Shown here piece after piece: positions 8,098 through 17,734 of a DNA stretch of 64,000 nucleotides. Both the position numbers and the translations under genes were made by a program. The DNA is taken from NCBI GenBank assembly GCA_902779305.1, contig CACZBD010000015.1, positions 1 to 64,000 on the forward strand, in the 5' to 3' direction. The DNA is from an uncultured Lachnospiraceae bacterium. GTDB lineage: Bacteria > Bacillota > Clostridia > Lachnospirales > Lachnospiraceae. The notes beneath the pieces were generated by a model. That model was not told where the DNA came from and searched no databases. It was given only the letters and a program-made list of their open reading frames with translations. The stretch's first letter is position 1. Each line of letters starts with the position of its first letter.

Positions 8098-11000
8098 CTA
8101 TCCGGCTTTCTTGAACGTATTCTTCGGAAGCGTATATTTCTTATAATAATCGCACCAAAGAGGTGCCATTTCGCCATCATCCGCCCCGTTTCCGTTAAAG
8201 TTCACGCGGTAACCATGCGCACTGACCGCCACGGTGCAGGAATCCTGAAAGCCGCCGTCTTTGGTGGTAGCCGTGATCACCGCCTCACCTTTGCCGACAC
8301 CCGTGACAACGCCTTTTGCGTTGACGGTTGCAACGGAAAGATCGCTGCTTTCCCACGTAACGGCCTTGTTCGAAGCATTTTCCGGATAAATGTATGCCTT
8401 GATCGCAAAAGACTCTCCCTTTTTGATCTCATTTCTGCTGTAATCCAGACCGATACCCGTCACGGCTTTTCTGGCTGCAGCTTCGTTTGGCAAAACACGG
8501 ATGCTGCCGTAAGCTGTCTGCACGCCGTGCTCTTTTATGTCAATCGAAACCGTATAGTTGGTAGACCCGACCTTCTTGGGAATATACTTCCAACTGCGTG
8601 GTCCGTTCTTCACAATTTCGGCAATACTCTCATCAGCCACTGTGATCTTGATCAGGTCCAGTTCCTCCGGATCCGCAAAATCAGGCGCATACGGAGTCAG
8701 ACTGTGTGTGGTGTTATCCCCAAGAGCAATAACCGCATCCCATGAAAATGCATCCACGATATGCAGCGGCGGGGATTCTTTCGGAATGTCCGAATAGAGA
8801 TCAAAATCGTATCCGAAATTCTGAAGTCTCGCTCTTTGAGTTTCTATACATCTCGTCATGCCCGCATCTAATTCACTCCATCTTCTGTAAGGTCCGTCAT
8901 CATAATGGATCGTGACACCATCCGGGAATGTTTGAAGGATCTGATCTTCGCACTGATTTTCCCAACTTTCAGCAGTGCCGTCAGAAATATAGGAATAATA
9001 GGTTCCTTTCGATCCATTTTTCTTTAAGTACGAAGAGTATCCCTCGACATCAAACTCATAGCTCCATTCCCCCTCCATGTAAATATTCTTAAGGTCTGTG
9101 CCAAAAAACATGCGCGTAGCATCATAGATAGATACTCTGTCAGAATGAAGGGTCAGGTCCCCACTCAGGCTGCTGCAGCCGTCAAATACCGCACCATGCA
9201 ACTTGACTTGCGGCCTAGTATCAAGTGTATCAATGACACTGTCCCTTTCTTGAGGGAGCGTAAGCCCGGTAAGACCACTACAGTTCTTAAAAGCCTCCGT
9301 ATATACACATATCCGCTTAGGCAGAGCCAGAGTACCTCTCAGGCCTGTGCAGTTATAGAAAGCCGCAGGGTCTATTTGCAGAATGCCCTCAGCAATCTCA
9401 AGTGCAGTGAAACCCTTGCAGCCTGCAAAACAGCACTTCGGAATGTTGCGGTGATGTTCAATACGGTTCGGTGCGGGATGACCGTACAGTTTTCCGCCCG
9501 AATAAGAATATTCCATATTATTACCATCCCAGAGATCTCCCGGGATCTTCAGCTCACCTGTCAGACTTTCACATTTCCTGAAGGTTGCGATTCCGACAGC
9601 CACTCCGGCCGGCAGTGTCAAAGTACCTTCCATGTTGCAACATCCGTCAAACGCATATTCTCCGACCCTCTCTGTGTTTGGAGGAAGCAGCGGGGCGGCA
9701 GCCTTAAGGAATTCATTCCCTCTAAACGCCTCTCTGCCGATCTCCTTTAAGGTAGACGGGAGTTTAATGGTCCATTCCGGCGTTTCTTCTTCAGAAAGCC
9801 AGGAGAGATCGTAATTTAGTAATTTAAATGCATACTCACCGATCCTTGTCACGCCCTCCGGGATGTCGATTTCACCGCTAAGCCTTCCACATCCTGCAAA
9901 GCAGCGGTCCGGGATCTCCTTCAGTCCTTCCCCGAATGTCACTGCCGTAAAGTGCGTGCCCCTGAATGCATCCTCCCCAAGCTTTGTCACATGGGACAGA
10001 TCCAGGGCGCCCTCGAATTTTGCGTTCTCAAACGCATGCGCGCCGATCTTTGTTACACTCCCCGGCAAAACAAGCTGCTGACCATCCTCCGGCTGGACAG
10101 TATTGTAAGAAAATGCATGGTCTCCGATCGTTGTCACTCCATCCTCAATGGTCAATGATTTTGCCACATAACGGGTTTCTTTATACCACGGAGCATCCGA
10201 ACCGTATTCATAATCCCACATGGGGCCTGTTCCGGAAATCGTCAGGTCATATCCGTATCCGCTATTCCTTTTCTTCATTTTCCATGTAAGGTTATCTCCG
10301 CACTTCCCGATAAACTCTCCCGGAACCGGTGTGGGAGTCGGTGCCGGGGCGGGGCCGGGTCCCGGTACGTACGACGGGTCGCCGACCAGCGGTGCATTTG
10401 CCGCATGATAGAGCCTTACGTGGCAGCTTCCGTTAAAGTATTTGTTTCTGGGCGAATCCGTATATTTCACCGTTTTATGATTGGCCCAGACCTTGCCCTC
10501 TCCGTTTTTGCCGTATCCGTCAGATATGGTAATGTGTTCACTGTCATATCCCAGAATGATCATGAAGTGGGTAATGTTATAATTTTGCTGTCCCTTCGGA
10601 AGTGTGTTCGGGTCATGGCACCAGAGAATGTCCCCGGGTTTTGCCCCGTTTTCACTTAAGAACTCAGCGATCTGGCCGTTGGCAAGTGCAGACGCCGAAT
10701 TATACCTGACACACATGGTCCCGGTCGTGTCATCACGCCAGCTCTTGCCATAGATATTGTTCCAGACATAGTCCGTAAACGCACAGCACTGAATGGATTT
10801 TCCTTTGTAACTGTAAGGAAACTTCCCACCCAATGAGTTTACATAATTATCGACTGCATTGATGATCTTCTGATCCTCATCCGTGATCGTAAGACGCTCA
10901 ACAGATCCTGCATCCTCCGCGCTCTCGGCGTTCTCCGTGTTTTCAGAATCCTCGGGATCATCCGTAAACTCCGTACCCCGGCCATTGTCTGCATCCTCCG

Positions 11001-11541
11001 GGATCACCTCGTCATCCGTATCATCCGCCGCCTCTTCCTCTACGGTCTCCCAGATCGCGGTCAGTGTCAGATCCTCCATGATCGTGATCTCATAGCCGCC
11101 GGTATACTGCATGTCCGGGTCTCCGGTCGGGCTCCAGCCCATGAAGCGATATCCGTCCAGTTTCGGCTCCCGCATGGAGATCATGACGCTGTCACCGTAT
11201 GCATAATCCGTATCATCCGCCGGCATGCCTCTTACGCCGTCTTCCTCTGCAATATAGCGGACATGAAGATATCCGGTATTTCCGCTTATTTCACCGTCAG
11301 TATCCGACTGATCGCTTTCCGGTTCTTCGGCATCCTCATACTCTTCATAAAGCGCATCCCCGGCAAACATTTCTTCCGCCGAAACCGCCTCTTCTTCCGT
11401 ATAGGTATCCTCAAAAGCAGTTTCCGCTTCCGAAACATTTTCATTTTCAGACGCAAAAACCGGTACGGAAAAAGCATTTCCCGTCATGATAAGCGCTGAG
11501 GCAATCAGCCCCGCCAGCAACCTGTTCACTGTTTTTTTCAT
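8098..11541 (-). CDS. Secreted protein with CHAP/NlpC-like domain, BspA leucine-rich repeats and Ig-like domain, ended by an in-frame TAG
   Basis: The first 1147 residues of what was probably an 1822-residue protein. The signal peptide (LAGLIASALIMTGNAF) is nearly identical to that of the next gene upstream. Residues 88-166 are one InlB B-type repeat. Residues 225-380 resemble a CHAP/NlpC-P60 amidase or peptidase, with candidate nucleophile Cys252 or Cys253 (QCCAFTDYVW) and His325 (THFMIILGYD). A run of BspA-type LRR_5 repeats follows (GVTTIGDHAF, GVTRIGEYAF), then a Big_2 Ig-like domain near 1015-1100. Likely roles are adhesion or wall and peptide cleavage outside the cell. It starts 35 bases after the previous stop, so the two giants are co-transcribed. 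Confidence 0.8.
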   Translation of the reverse strand: MKKTVNRLLAGLIASALIMTGNAFSVPVFASENENVSEAETAFEDTYTEEEAVSAEEMFAGDALYEEYEDAEEPESDQSDTDGEISGNTGYLHVRYIAEEDGVRGMPADDTDYAYGDSVMISMREPKLDGYRFMGWSPTGDPDMQYTGGYEITIMEDLTLTAIWETVEEEAADDTDDEVIPEDADNGRGTEFTDDPEDSENTENAESAEDAGSVERLTITDEDQKIINAVDNYVNSLGGKFPYSYKGKSIQCCAFTDYVWNNIYGKSWRDDTTGTMCVRYNSASALANGQIAEFLSENGAKPGDILWCHDPNTLPKGQQNYNITHFMIILGYDSEHITISDGYGKNGEGKVWANHKTVKYTDSPRNKYFNGSCHVRLYHAANAPLVGDPSYVPGPGPAPAPTPTPVPGEFIGKCGDNLTWKMKKRNSGYGYDLTISGTGPMWDYEYGSDAPWYKETRYVAKSLTIEDGVTTIGDHAFSYNTVQPEDGQQLVLPGSVTKIGAHAFENAKFEGALDLSHVTKLGEDAFRGTHFTAVTFGEGLKEIPDRCFAGCGRLSGEIDIPEGVTRIGEYAFKLLNYDLSWLSEEETPEWTIKLPSTLKEIGREAFRGNEFLKAAAPLLPPNTERVGEYAFDGCCNMEGTLTLPAGVAVGIATFRKCESLTGELKIPGDLWDGNNMEYSYSGGKLYGHPAPNRIEHHRNIPKCCFAGCKGFTALEIAEGILQIDPAAFYNCTGLRGTLALPKRICVYTEAFKNCSGLTGLTLPQERDSVIDTLDTRPQVKLHGAVFDGCSSLSGDLTLHSDRVSIYDATRMFFGTDLKNIYMEGEWSYEFDVEGYSSYLKKNGSKGTYYSYISDGTAESWENQCEDQILQTFPDGVTIHYDDGPYRRWSELDAGMTRCIETQRARLQNFGYDFDLYSDIPKESPPLHIVDAFSWDAVIALGDNTTHSLTPYAPDFADPEELDLIKITVADESIAEIVKNGPRSWKYIPKKVGSTNYTVSIDIKEHGVQTAYGSIRVLPNEAAARKAVTGIGLDYSRNEIKKGESFAIKAYIYPENASNKAVTWESSDLSVATVNAKGVVTGVGKGEAVITATTKDGGFQDSCTVAVSAHGYRVNFNGNGADDGEMAPLWCDYYKKYTLPKNTFKKAG

Positions 11542-11576
11542 TTCTTTTCTTCCCCAAGATTATTTATTTCAAACAA

Positions 11577-14500
11577 TCACTTAAACAATAGAGCAACCAG
11601 TTCGCGGATCCGTTTCAGGTTGATTCCTGTAAGCGAGCGTCTCCCAATCTTGAACGATGCCGTTTTGCTTCCGCCATAGGCACCGATCCCGCGGATCCTG
11701 ATTTTGCCTGAACCAGCTTTGTTATTGTTCTCATAACCTACAATCTCGTAATCCTCTCCGGCTTGTAATACAGTCTTCTCTTTCCCCAAAGTCACTTTGA
11801 TCGCATCGGCATAAGCGGTTCCGTTCTTTCCGGGCGTAACGTCTTTCCCCGTAAGCTTGAAGGCCTTCCCGCCAGTATCATCGTAGACAAAATCAACCGT
11901 TGCCTTGCTGATATCACCCCGGACAACACGGTAACTTCCTGTTAGTATGCAGGCAGGTTCAGTACCCGCATAATTCCCTGCGCCGATCACCTTGACATAG
12001 ACCGTCGCACTGTCTGCTCCGGCCGGCAGTGTAAGAATTGCTTTAATATCCATCTGCTGCTCGAATGCGGGATCTGCGGCATAGATCACATTTGGCTGAT
12101 AATCTGTTTTCGACTTCAATACTTTGCCGTCAGGATCTGTTACTTTCGGTAATGAAACCCAGCCCCCCTTCTTTGTGGACGCCACTATATCATCAAGCAT
12201 CATCGTGCATGCGCTGAGCTGTCCCGGCGAAATCAGGAATTCAGCATAAAGACTGCCTTTATAGTTTCCTTTTCCCGTAATCGTCGCCCGCGGCGTTTTT
12301 TTCGTACCCAATTCATCATAACACTGCGTATTATTGCTGTATTTAACGGTAAAATCTTTCCCCTCTGCAAGGGTTCCCTTACCGTCTTTACGTGTAACAA
12401 TGAGTTTCGGTTTGCAGCCTCCCTTATGATAGGTCACTTTTCCATCCGTATTTAAGGACGACGGAGCGATCGCGATCTCGGTAGTCTCAGCAGTCATGGA
12501 ATAAGCAACGATCGTAAAATCAACCGTCTTGCTTCCATAAAGCATCCCTTTACCGGAAATGGTCATTTTGGCTTTTCCCGGCTTTCCGTTTCCGCTGTAG
12601 GTAATCTCATAATCCTCTGCAGGATTCAGCGGTTCTCCGCTCTTGTATCCGGGCAGTTTCACACTGACTGTATCAATCGTAACATCGCTTCCAGGATAGA
12701 CATAGGTTTTTGCAACATTTTCCACGACGGCATTCTTCATATCATACACTGAGACGATTGTGAACCCGATCTTCATTTCTCCGATATAACTGTGTCCGGT
12801 CGTGGCATTTTTCTTTCCTGTTCCCGCTATTACCACGGTTGCCTTCCCCGGTTTTACCGCATTCACATATTTTGAGATCTGAAAGTCTTCTCCATACTGC
12901 AGGGCATATTCGCCATCTGTGATCCGCACGGATGGTTGATCTCCCTGAAAGGCGGCCTCAACGTTCACTTCAGCACCGGTGTAATTCATGTTGGGGATTT
13001 GACCGACCGCCTTAATGGTACGAGCACTTAAGGAAACCGTTTCACCCGCATCCGTGATGATCACCGGTACAACCTGATCGTGCGTTCCCGTAAAGCAACT
13101 GTTCGTGCCGGCTTGTATCTGCATGACATACTCGCCTGCTGCCTTGATCGGTGCCACAGTTGGAGTCGGTATCCCGTTTTCAGGTGCTTCCCATTCAGCA
13201 CGTTCATAATAGTTTACTGTAAAATCCTTGCCTGCCTTTAATGCTTTGCCGCCAAACTGCAGTTCCGGATTCGGAGCAACTCCTTTTTTCGCATTGGACG
13301 CAATCACGATCCTGTCTGTCATCACGGATGCGCTGTTGATCGGTGCCGGCAGGATCGAGAAATAAACCGTTGCGTTTCCGTTATAACTGCCCTTCCCCGT
13401 GATCGTGACGGCCGGTGCCTTACTCTTGTCCGTTGCACTAAGATTTGACATATCCGCAATAGTATAGGCAGTCTTATTGTTTTTGTATTTTACGGTATAA
13501 TCCGTACCTTCTTTCAGTAAAATGTCGTCATGGAAAACCAGCAGTTCAGGCTGCGTGACTGCCTGCCCTGTATATATCATGTCTTTTACGTTGGACGCCC
13601 ACAATCCGTCTACGGGTTGCAGCTGTGTTTCATAAGTGCCATCCTCGTTTTCATCGGAATAGAGACATACCCTGTCACTCTCTGCATCCTTTTTCATCAT
13701 AATGGTAGTCTGATTCACGCAGGGATATCTGTCAGTAATTCCGTCCTGATCGATCGTGATCGTGGAATTATGGTTTCCGCCAGCGCTCAGCACGTATTCA
13801 TCTCCGGATCTTTCAAACGTCACCTCTCCGCGTGTTGAACCTTCAACGCTTACCGTTGCGCCATTCTCCTCATCCGCTACGGTTGTCAGTTTATAGTTGC
13901 CCTCATATTCATCCGTACCATTCCCCGTGACAACAAGCTGGTCCAGATCAGAGGTCGCGTTTACAACGGCTTCGGAATCGGCTTCAACGGAAACATAATT
14001 GTCCTTAAAACGGAATGTTCCGTTCACCGGCGTCTCGTTATCTGAAAACAATTCCACGGTATTAAACTCATCGGGAAGGAATACCTTTATCTCTCCCTCT
14101 GCCTCATCACCAATGCTTCCCACTGTAAACAGATCATCTCCGGGCTGGATTTCAGACAGTTTATAAGAAACGCCGTCAACTTTTACAGCTGAGTTATGCC
14201 ACGGTTTTGAGGACAGGGATATATAATCTGCAGAAGAACGCGGCTCCGGATAATCGTACGAATTAACAATCTTTTTATCGTTGAAGCACATTTTAATCTT
14301 TCCGGCAGGGATAGGTTTGCCGTGTAACGACGGGAAATACTCTACATCACGCATCGTCCATTGAGAGAAATCCTGTGAAATATATATATAACTGGTCTCC
14401 GGTACCTTAAGTCGACTTCCTGAAAATTCACAAGCTTCTCTCACATTGATGTCAAATGTTTTTATTGTGTAATAGTATCCTGCGACCTGACAATTTCCTT

Positions 14501-17057
14501 CCACAATTCCATCTATTACGATGGCATGTTCTCCATCATCCTTGCTTTCATTTTCAAAAACAAATACCGCTGGCCCCTTGTCTTTTACCTCCCTTGCTTT
14601 CACAACAACATCTCGCAATTTTGCAGTATCTGTCAGCCTTCCAAATCTGTGTTGTTCATTCGTTGCAGCATTGGTTTTTTGCTGCAACTGGTAAATAGTC
14701 ATCCTACTGCGAACATCTTCCTGTGAGAAATTCAAATCATGAAATACGGATGCTCCCAGAGATTCTAATGACAGATATCCCATCTTGGCAGCTGTCATTG
14801 CACAGGATACTCCATAGCAAAAGGCCCCGCTTTTATTCCATAGCATGCTGGCATAGTTCAGATTGCATATTGTATTGGATGCAACAGATAGATTGTTCGA
14901 AAAAGCACGATGATCAGCCTGTGTCTGAGTATATTTGAGCACATTTCCTACATTTGGCATATCATCCGGATAAATCAGTTCATTTTGCTCAAAATACCGG
15001 GCATAAACGATGACATCCTCTGAAAACTGATAGGATGTACTGATTTTCTTCCCAAATACAGGATCCGTAAACCACCCGCCGAATCTTCTTCCGTCATCAA
15101 TAGTTGCAACAGGGAGTTCGTCGAGCATTCCGTTATCATTTGTAAGGAGGCTCGTAGTGCTGACATTTCCTTCCTGCGGATCAAATGTCACTTCTTTCAT
15201 TTTAGCGGAGCGCTGTGTTGTGAAAGTCCAGACATCCTTGTTATGAATTCCAAGGCACTTTGCTTTATTCTCAAGCCAGAAGAAATCGTCATCCAAAAGA
15301 ATATAGTACTTTGTATTGTAATCCAATGCACCTGTATTAATCGTGACGGAAAACACATTATCTTCGAGTTTATGCGCAAGTACATTGTTCTTCAATTCCC
15401 ATACCTTATATCCGTCAGCGTACCGATAGATCCGGATCGTCCCGCGACTGACGTCAAAGTTCTCAATGACTTCATCAGACGTAAGTTTCAGTTCAAACTT
15501 CCTGGTTATCCCGGCGGCATCCAAAATGGGAACATTTGTTGCGCCGTTGAGAGGCGTCACAGGAATTGGGACAAGTATCGTTTCGGGATCTCTTGCATAA
15601 TGGATCGTCGCATACATCAGGGAATCATTATCAACTGCAATAGTGATATCTGCCCAAGAATTCTCGCTTCCACCATAATAAACATGCAGAAGATCACGTT
15701 TCCCTGTATCATTGTTGTATGGCCCTACAGACCGAAAAGCATTCTCTTCAATAGTTACAACATCTGCTGGAATCGTAACTCTCTCCAAAGCGGTACAGGC
15801 GCTAAATGTGCCCCACTTGATAACGGTGACCCCTTCCGGTATCTCAATCTCCTGCAGTTTTTGACACAGCCCAAAAGCACTCTTTCCGATAGAAGTTACC
15901 GTATTGGGAATAACCAGAGAAGTCAGGGAATTACAGTAGTAAAATGCTCTTTCTCCAATCGTAGTCAGGCCTTGCGGAAGAATGATCTCTTCGATTTTTT
16001 CACAGGCATCGAAAGTACAGGATTGGATTGCCTTGACCCCGGACGGGATCACAAATTTGCCTCCCATTTTACGGCACCCCATAAAGGCAAACTTTCCAAT
16101 GCTCGTACAGGTAGAAGGGATATTGCATTTCAAAAGTTCACTGCAGCCGCTAAAAGCAGAATCCCCGATGGTTTTAACCCCTTCCGGTAATACAAAATAC
16201 TGTAAAGATTCGCACTCATCAAATGCAGATTCGCCAATTTTTTTCAATGATGATGGTACATTGATGTTTTTCAGACTGGTGCACCCACAGAAAGCATATT
16301 CATCAATCGTAGCGATTTCATCTGGAAGCACCACAGTTTCTAGACTCTCACACCGTAGAAATACCGCACTGTCTATGATTCTGATTGATGGCGGGATGGT
16401 AACACTCTTTAACTTCGTACAATAAGAAAAAGCATTATAGCCAATACTCATGATTGAATCCGGTAAGGATACAGTTTCAGCCTTGCCAGCATTATAAAAT
16501 GCGTCTCTTGAAATAGTTGAGACCCCTTCTTCAACAACAATTTTCTTGATCTTTTCAAGGTGTTCCGACCAGGGTGTATCATCCTCCGTATCGGTATTGA
16601 GCATATTGAATCCCCTCATGGGACCTGTACCGGAGATTGTAAGCGTTGCATTTGTTGCTGTACCGGTGAGTGTCCATGTTAAATTCTCTCCGTCATCATT
16701 CGCGCCGCAATAACCTGAAGCAATCGTCGCTCCCAGAAGTGATTCGTCAGAATCCTCCTCTTCCTCAGTTGATTCATCAAGACCCCAGGGTTCACATGAA
16801 GAGTCGCTACTTATATCATCTATATCCGGTAAGCTCATCACAGAAGGTTCTTCTTCCACATGTGCCTCTCCGACCGTATTTTCTATTCCATCCGTGTCGG
16901 CAGTTTCCTTGTCCCCCTCAGTTTTTTCTTCCTGCAATTTTGCCTCTACGGCCTGTTCATTCTCAGAAGCAAAAACCGGTACGGAAAAAGCATTTCCCGT
17001 CATGATAAGCGCTGAGGCGATCAGCCCCGCCAGAACCCTGTTAATGATCTTTTTCAT
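11577..17057 (-). CDS. Giant secreted BspA-LRR protein with papain-like cysteine peptidase domain and seven Ig-like repeats
   Basis: 1826 residues from ATG 17057 (GGAG ten bases upstream). The order is: signal peptide to about 32; acidic linker; BspA-type LRR_5 repeats at 125-485 (VTSIGKSAFGLCQKL); an SbsA-like Ig domain (about 495-615); an InlB B-type repeat; a cysteine-peptidase-like domain with candidate Cys747 (GAFCYGVSCAM), His844 (GEHAIVIDG) and Asp869 (TIKTFDIN); a beta-rich region; and seven C-terminal repeats of the pattern G.DYTV.Y.NN...ITGKGNY.G...F.I. No LPXTG or hydrophobic tail is present, so it is released or held non-covalently. The peptidase assignment rests on motif pattern only. 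A role in host or polymer contact is inference. Confidence 0.85.
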   Translation of the reverse strand: MKKIINRVLAGLIASALIMTGNAFSVPVFASENEQAVEAKLQEEKTEGDKETADTDGIENTVGEAHVEEEPSVMSLPDIDDISSDSSCEPWGLDESTEEEEDSDESLLGATIASGYCGANDDGENLTWTLTGTATNATLTISGTGPMRGFNMLNTDTEDDTPWSEHLEKIKKIVVEEGVSTISRDAFYNAGKAETVSLPDSIMSIGYNAFSYCTKLKSVTIPPSIRIIDSAVFLRCESLETVVLPDEIATIDEYAFCGCTSLKNINVPSSLKKIGESAFDECESLQYFVLPEGVKTIGDSAFSGCSELLKCNIPSTCTSIGKFAFMGCRKMGGKFVIPSGVKAIQSCTFDACEKIEEIILPQGLTTIGERAFYYCNSLTSLVIPNTVTSIGKSAFGLCQKLQEIEIPEGVTVIKWGTFSACTALERVTIPADVVTIEENAFRSVGPYNNDTGKRDLLHVYYGGSENSWADITIAVDNDSLMYATIHYARDPETILVPIPVTPLNGATNVPILDAAGITRKFELKLTSDEVIENFDVSRGTIRIYRYADGYKVWELKNNVLAHKLEDNVFSVTINTGALDYNTKYYILLDDDFFWLENKAKCLGIHNKDVWTFTTQRSAKMKEVTFDPQEGNVSTTSLLTNDNGMLDELPVATIDDGRRFGGWFTDPVFGKKISTSYQFSEDVIVYARYFEQNELIYPDDMPNVGNVLKYTQTQADHRAFSNNLSVASNTICNLNYASMLWNKSGAFCYGVSCAMTAAKMGYLSLESLGASVFHDLNFSQEDVRSRMTIYQLQQKTNAATNEQHRFGRLTDTAKLRDVVVKAREVKDKGPAVFVFENESKDDGEHAIVIDGIVEGNCQVAGYYYTIKTFDINVREACEFSGSRLKVPETSYIYISQDFSQWTMRDVEYFPSLHGKPIPAGKIKMCFNDKKIVNSYDYPEPRSSADYISLSSKPWHNSAVKVDGVSYKLSEIQPGDDLFTVGSIGDEAEGEIKVFLPDEFNTVELFSDNETPVNGTFRFKDNYVSVEADSEAVVNATSDLDQLVVTGNGTDEYEGNYKLTTVADEENGATVSVEGSTRGEVTFERSGDEYVLSAGGNHNSTITIDQDGITDRYPCVNQTTIMMKKDAESDRVCLYSDENEDGTYETQLQPVDGLWASNVKDMIYTGQAVTQPELLVFHDDILLKEGTDYTVKYKNNKTAYTIADMSNLSATDKSKAPAVTITGKGSYNGNATVYFSILPAPINSASVMTDRIVIASNAKKGVAPNPELQFGGKALKAGKDFTVNYYERAEWEAPENGIPTPTVAPIKAAGEYVMQIQAGTNSCFTGTHDQVVPVIITDAGETVSLSARTIKAVGQIPNMNYTGAEVNVEAAFQGDQPSVRITDGEYALQYGEDFQISKYVNAVKPGKATVVIAGTGKKNATTGHSYIGEMKIGFTIVSVYDMKNAVVENVAKTYVYPGSDVTIDTVSVKLPGYKSGEPLNPAEDYEITYSGNGKPGKAKMTISGKGMLYGSKTVDFTIVAYSMTAETTEIAIAPSSLNTDGKVTYHKGGCKPKLIVTRKDGKGTLAEGKDFTVKYSNNTQCYDELGTKKTPRATITGKGNYKGSLYAEFLISPGQLSACTMMLDDIVASTKKGGWVSLPKVTDPDGKVLKSKTDYQPNVIYAADPAFEQQMDIKAILTLPAGADSATVYVKVIGAGNYAGTEPACILTGSYRVVRGDISKATVDFVYDDTGGKAFKLTGKDVTPGKNGTAYADAIKVTLGKEKTVLQAGEDYEIVGYENNNKAGSGKIRIRGIGAYGGSKTASFKIGRRSLTGINLKRIRELVALLFK

Positions 17058-17147
17058 TACGTTATTCTCCAAATCCTTTTTTTTTCCAAACCGCGCATCA
17101 TGCGGTTTCTTATTCCGATCTTCCGCGCGAAAACACACTTTCGCTCT

Positions 17148-17176
17148 ATTTTACCACAAAAGCCCCGACAATTTAA
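17148..17176 (-). promoter_or_regulatory. Probable promoter of the giant LRR/peptidase operon
   Basis: TTAAAT (17171-17176), a 17-nt spacer and TAAAAT (17148-17153) lie about 90 bases before the start at 17057. The site follows the tRNA-Ala terminator, consistent with a new transcription unit. Confidence 0.4.
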
Positions 17177-17220
17177 CACCCTGCCGCAATCTGACAGAAA
17201 AAATCAGAATATAGTCATGC

Positions 17221-17270
17221 AAAATAAAACAGCCCCCGGGATCCTGCATAACAGAAGCCTCTGAGGCTGT
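17221..17270 (-). terminator. Terminator after tRNA-Ala
   Basis: On the minus strand, ACAGCC near 17270 pairs with GGCTGT near 17229, followed by TTTATTTT. An inner AGCCT-CTG-AGGCT hairpin sits at 256-268 of the same kilobase. It begins just after the 3' end of the tRNA. Confidence 0.6.
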
Positions 17271-17276
17271 ATGAAA

Positions 17277-17349
<73 letters not shown>

Positions 17350-17381
17350 TGTTTGTAACCCGATATGCAGTTATGTGCCTC

Positions 17382-17645
17382 TTAGTTCACATTCGGATTC
17401 GTCCTGAGACGATTCACCGTTGCAAGATCGACTTCCTGCGCATTGTACGGCTCGGGTCCGAACGATTTTGCATAAGCGCATGCGGCATCTCTTGTCGAAA
17501 ATTTGCCAAGCACCTTGCATGCCTTGTTGTCAACGACTTCCCACGGGAAATAGGGATCGTATTCCGGAAGTCCCTGTGCGAAAACTACCATGCCGCCGTT
17601 CACATTTTCCAGTTCGTCATCAGTGATTCTAAAATTCTCGTTCAT
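17382..17645 (-). CDS. Small protein with double-glycine (Nif11/bacteriocin-type) leader
   Basis: 87 residues. The N-terminus FRITDDELENVNGGM matches the double-glycine leaders cut by C39 peptidase-containing exporters: an acidic, amphipathic leader ending in Gly-Gly. If cut there, the product has about 69 residues (core begins MVVFAQGLPEYDPYFPW) with two Cys separated by about 14 residues. The core is unlike known bacteriocins I can recall. AGAGG lies eight bases before ATG 17645, and a perfect TATAAT lies at 17700-17705. No exporter, immunity or modification gene is nearby, so processing would need a transporter encoded elsewhere. It may instead be a house protein that merely keeps such an N-terminus. 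Confidence 0.7.
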   Translation of the reverse strand: MNENFRITDDELENVNGGMVVFAQGLPEYDPYFPWEVVDNKACKVLGKFSTRDAACAYAKSFGPEPYNAQEVDLATVNRLRTNPNVN

Positions 17646-17699
17646 ATTTTGTCCTCTTCTTTAAGTGTCTGCTTTAGCAGATCATTTGTGCTACAGTAT

Positions 17700-17705
17700 A
17701 TTATA
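17700..17705 (-). promoter_or_regulatory. -10 element upstream of the double-glycine-leader gene
   Basis: A perfect TATAAT on the minus strand about 55 bases before the start codon. No good -35 box is visible at the usual distance. An imperfect TCTGC-TAAA-GCAGA hairpin lies between it and the ribosome site. Confidence 0.35.
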
Positions 17706-17734
17706 CGAGATAATCATAGGAAAAGCCACAAAAT

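Noticed and set aside
8098..8100. TAG as a reassigned sense codon (for example pyrrolysine)
   Set aside because: TAG ends other genes here (5433-6026 and the permease at 46577), the lost residue in the repeat is clearly Tyr, and no Pyl machinery is visible.
7555..8745. 396-codon open frame on the plus strand
   Set aside because: It runs antisense to the giant repeat gene, has no ribosome site and no recognisable domains, and it crosses the in-frame TAG simply because the opposite strand has no stop there.
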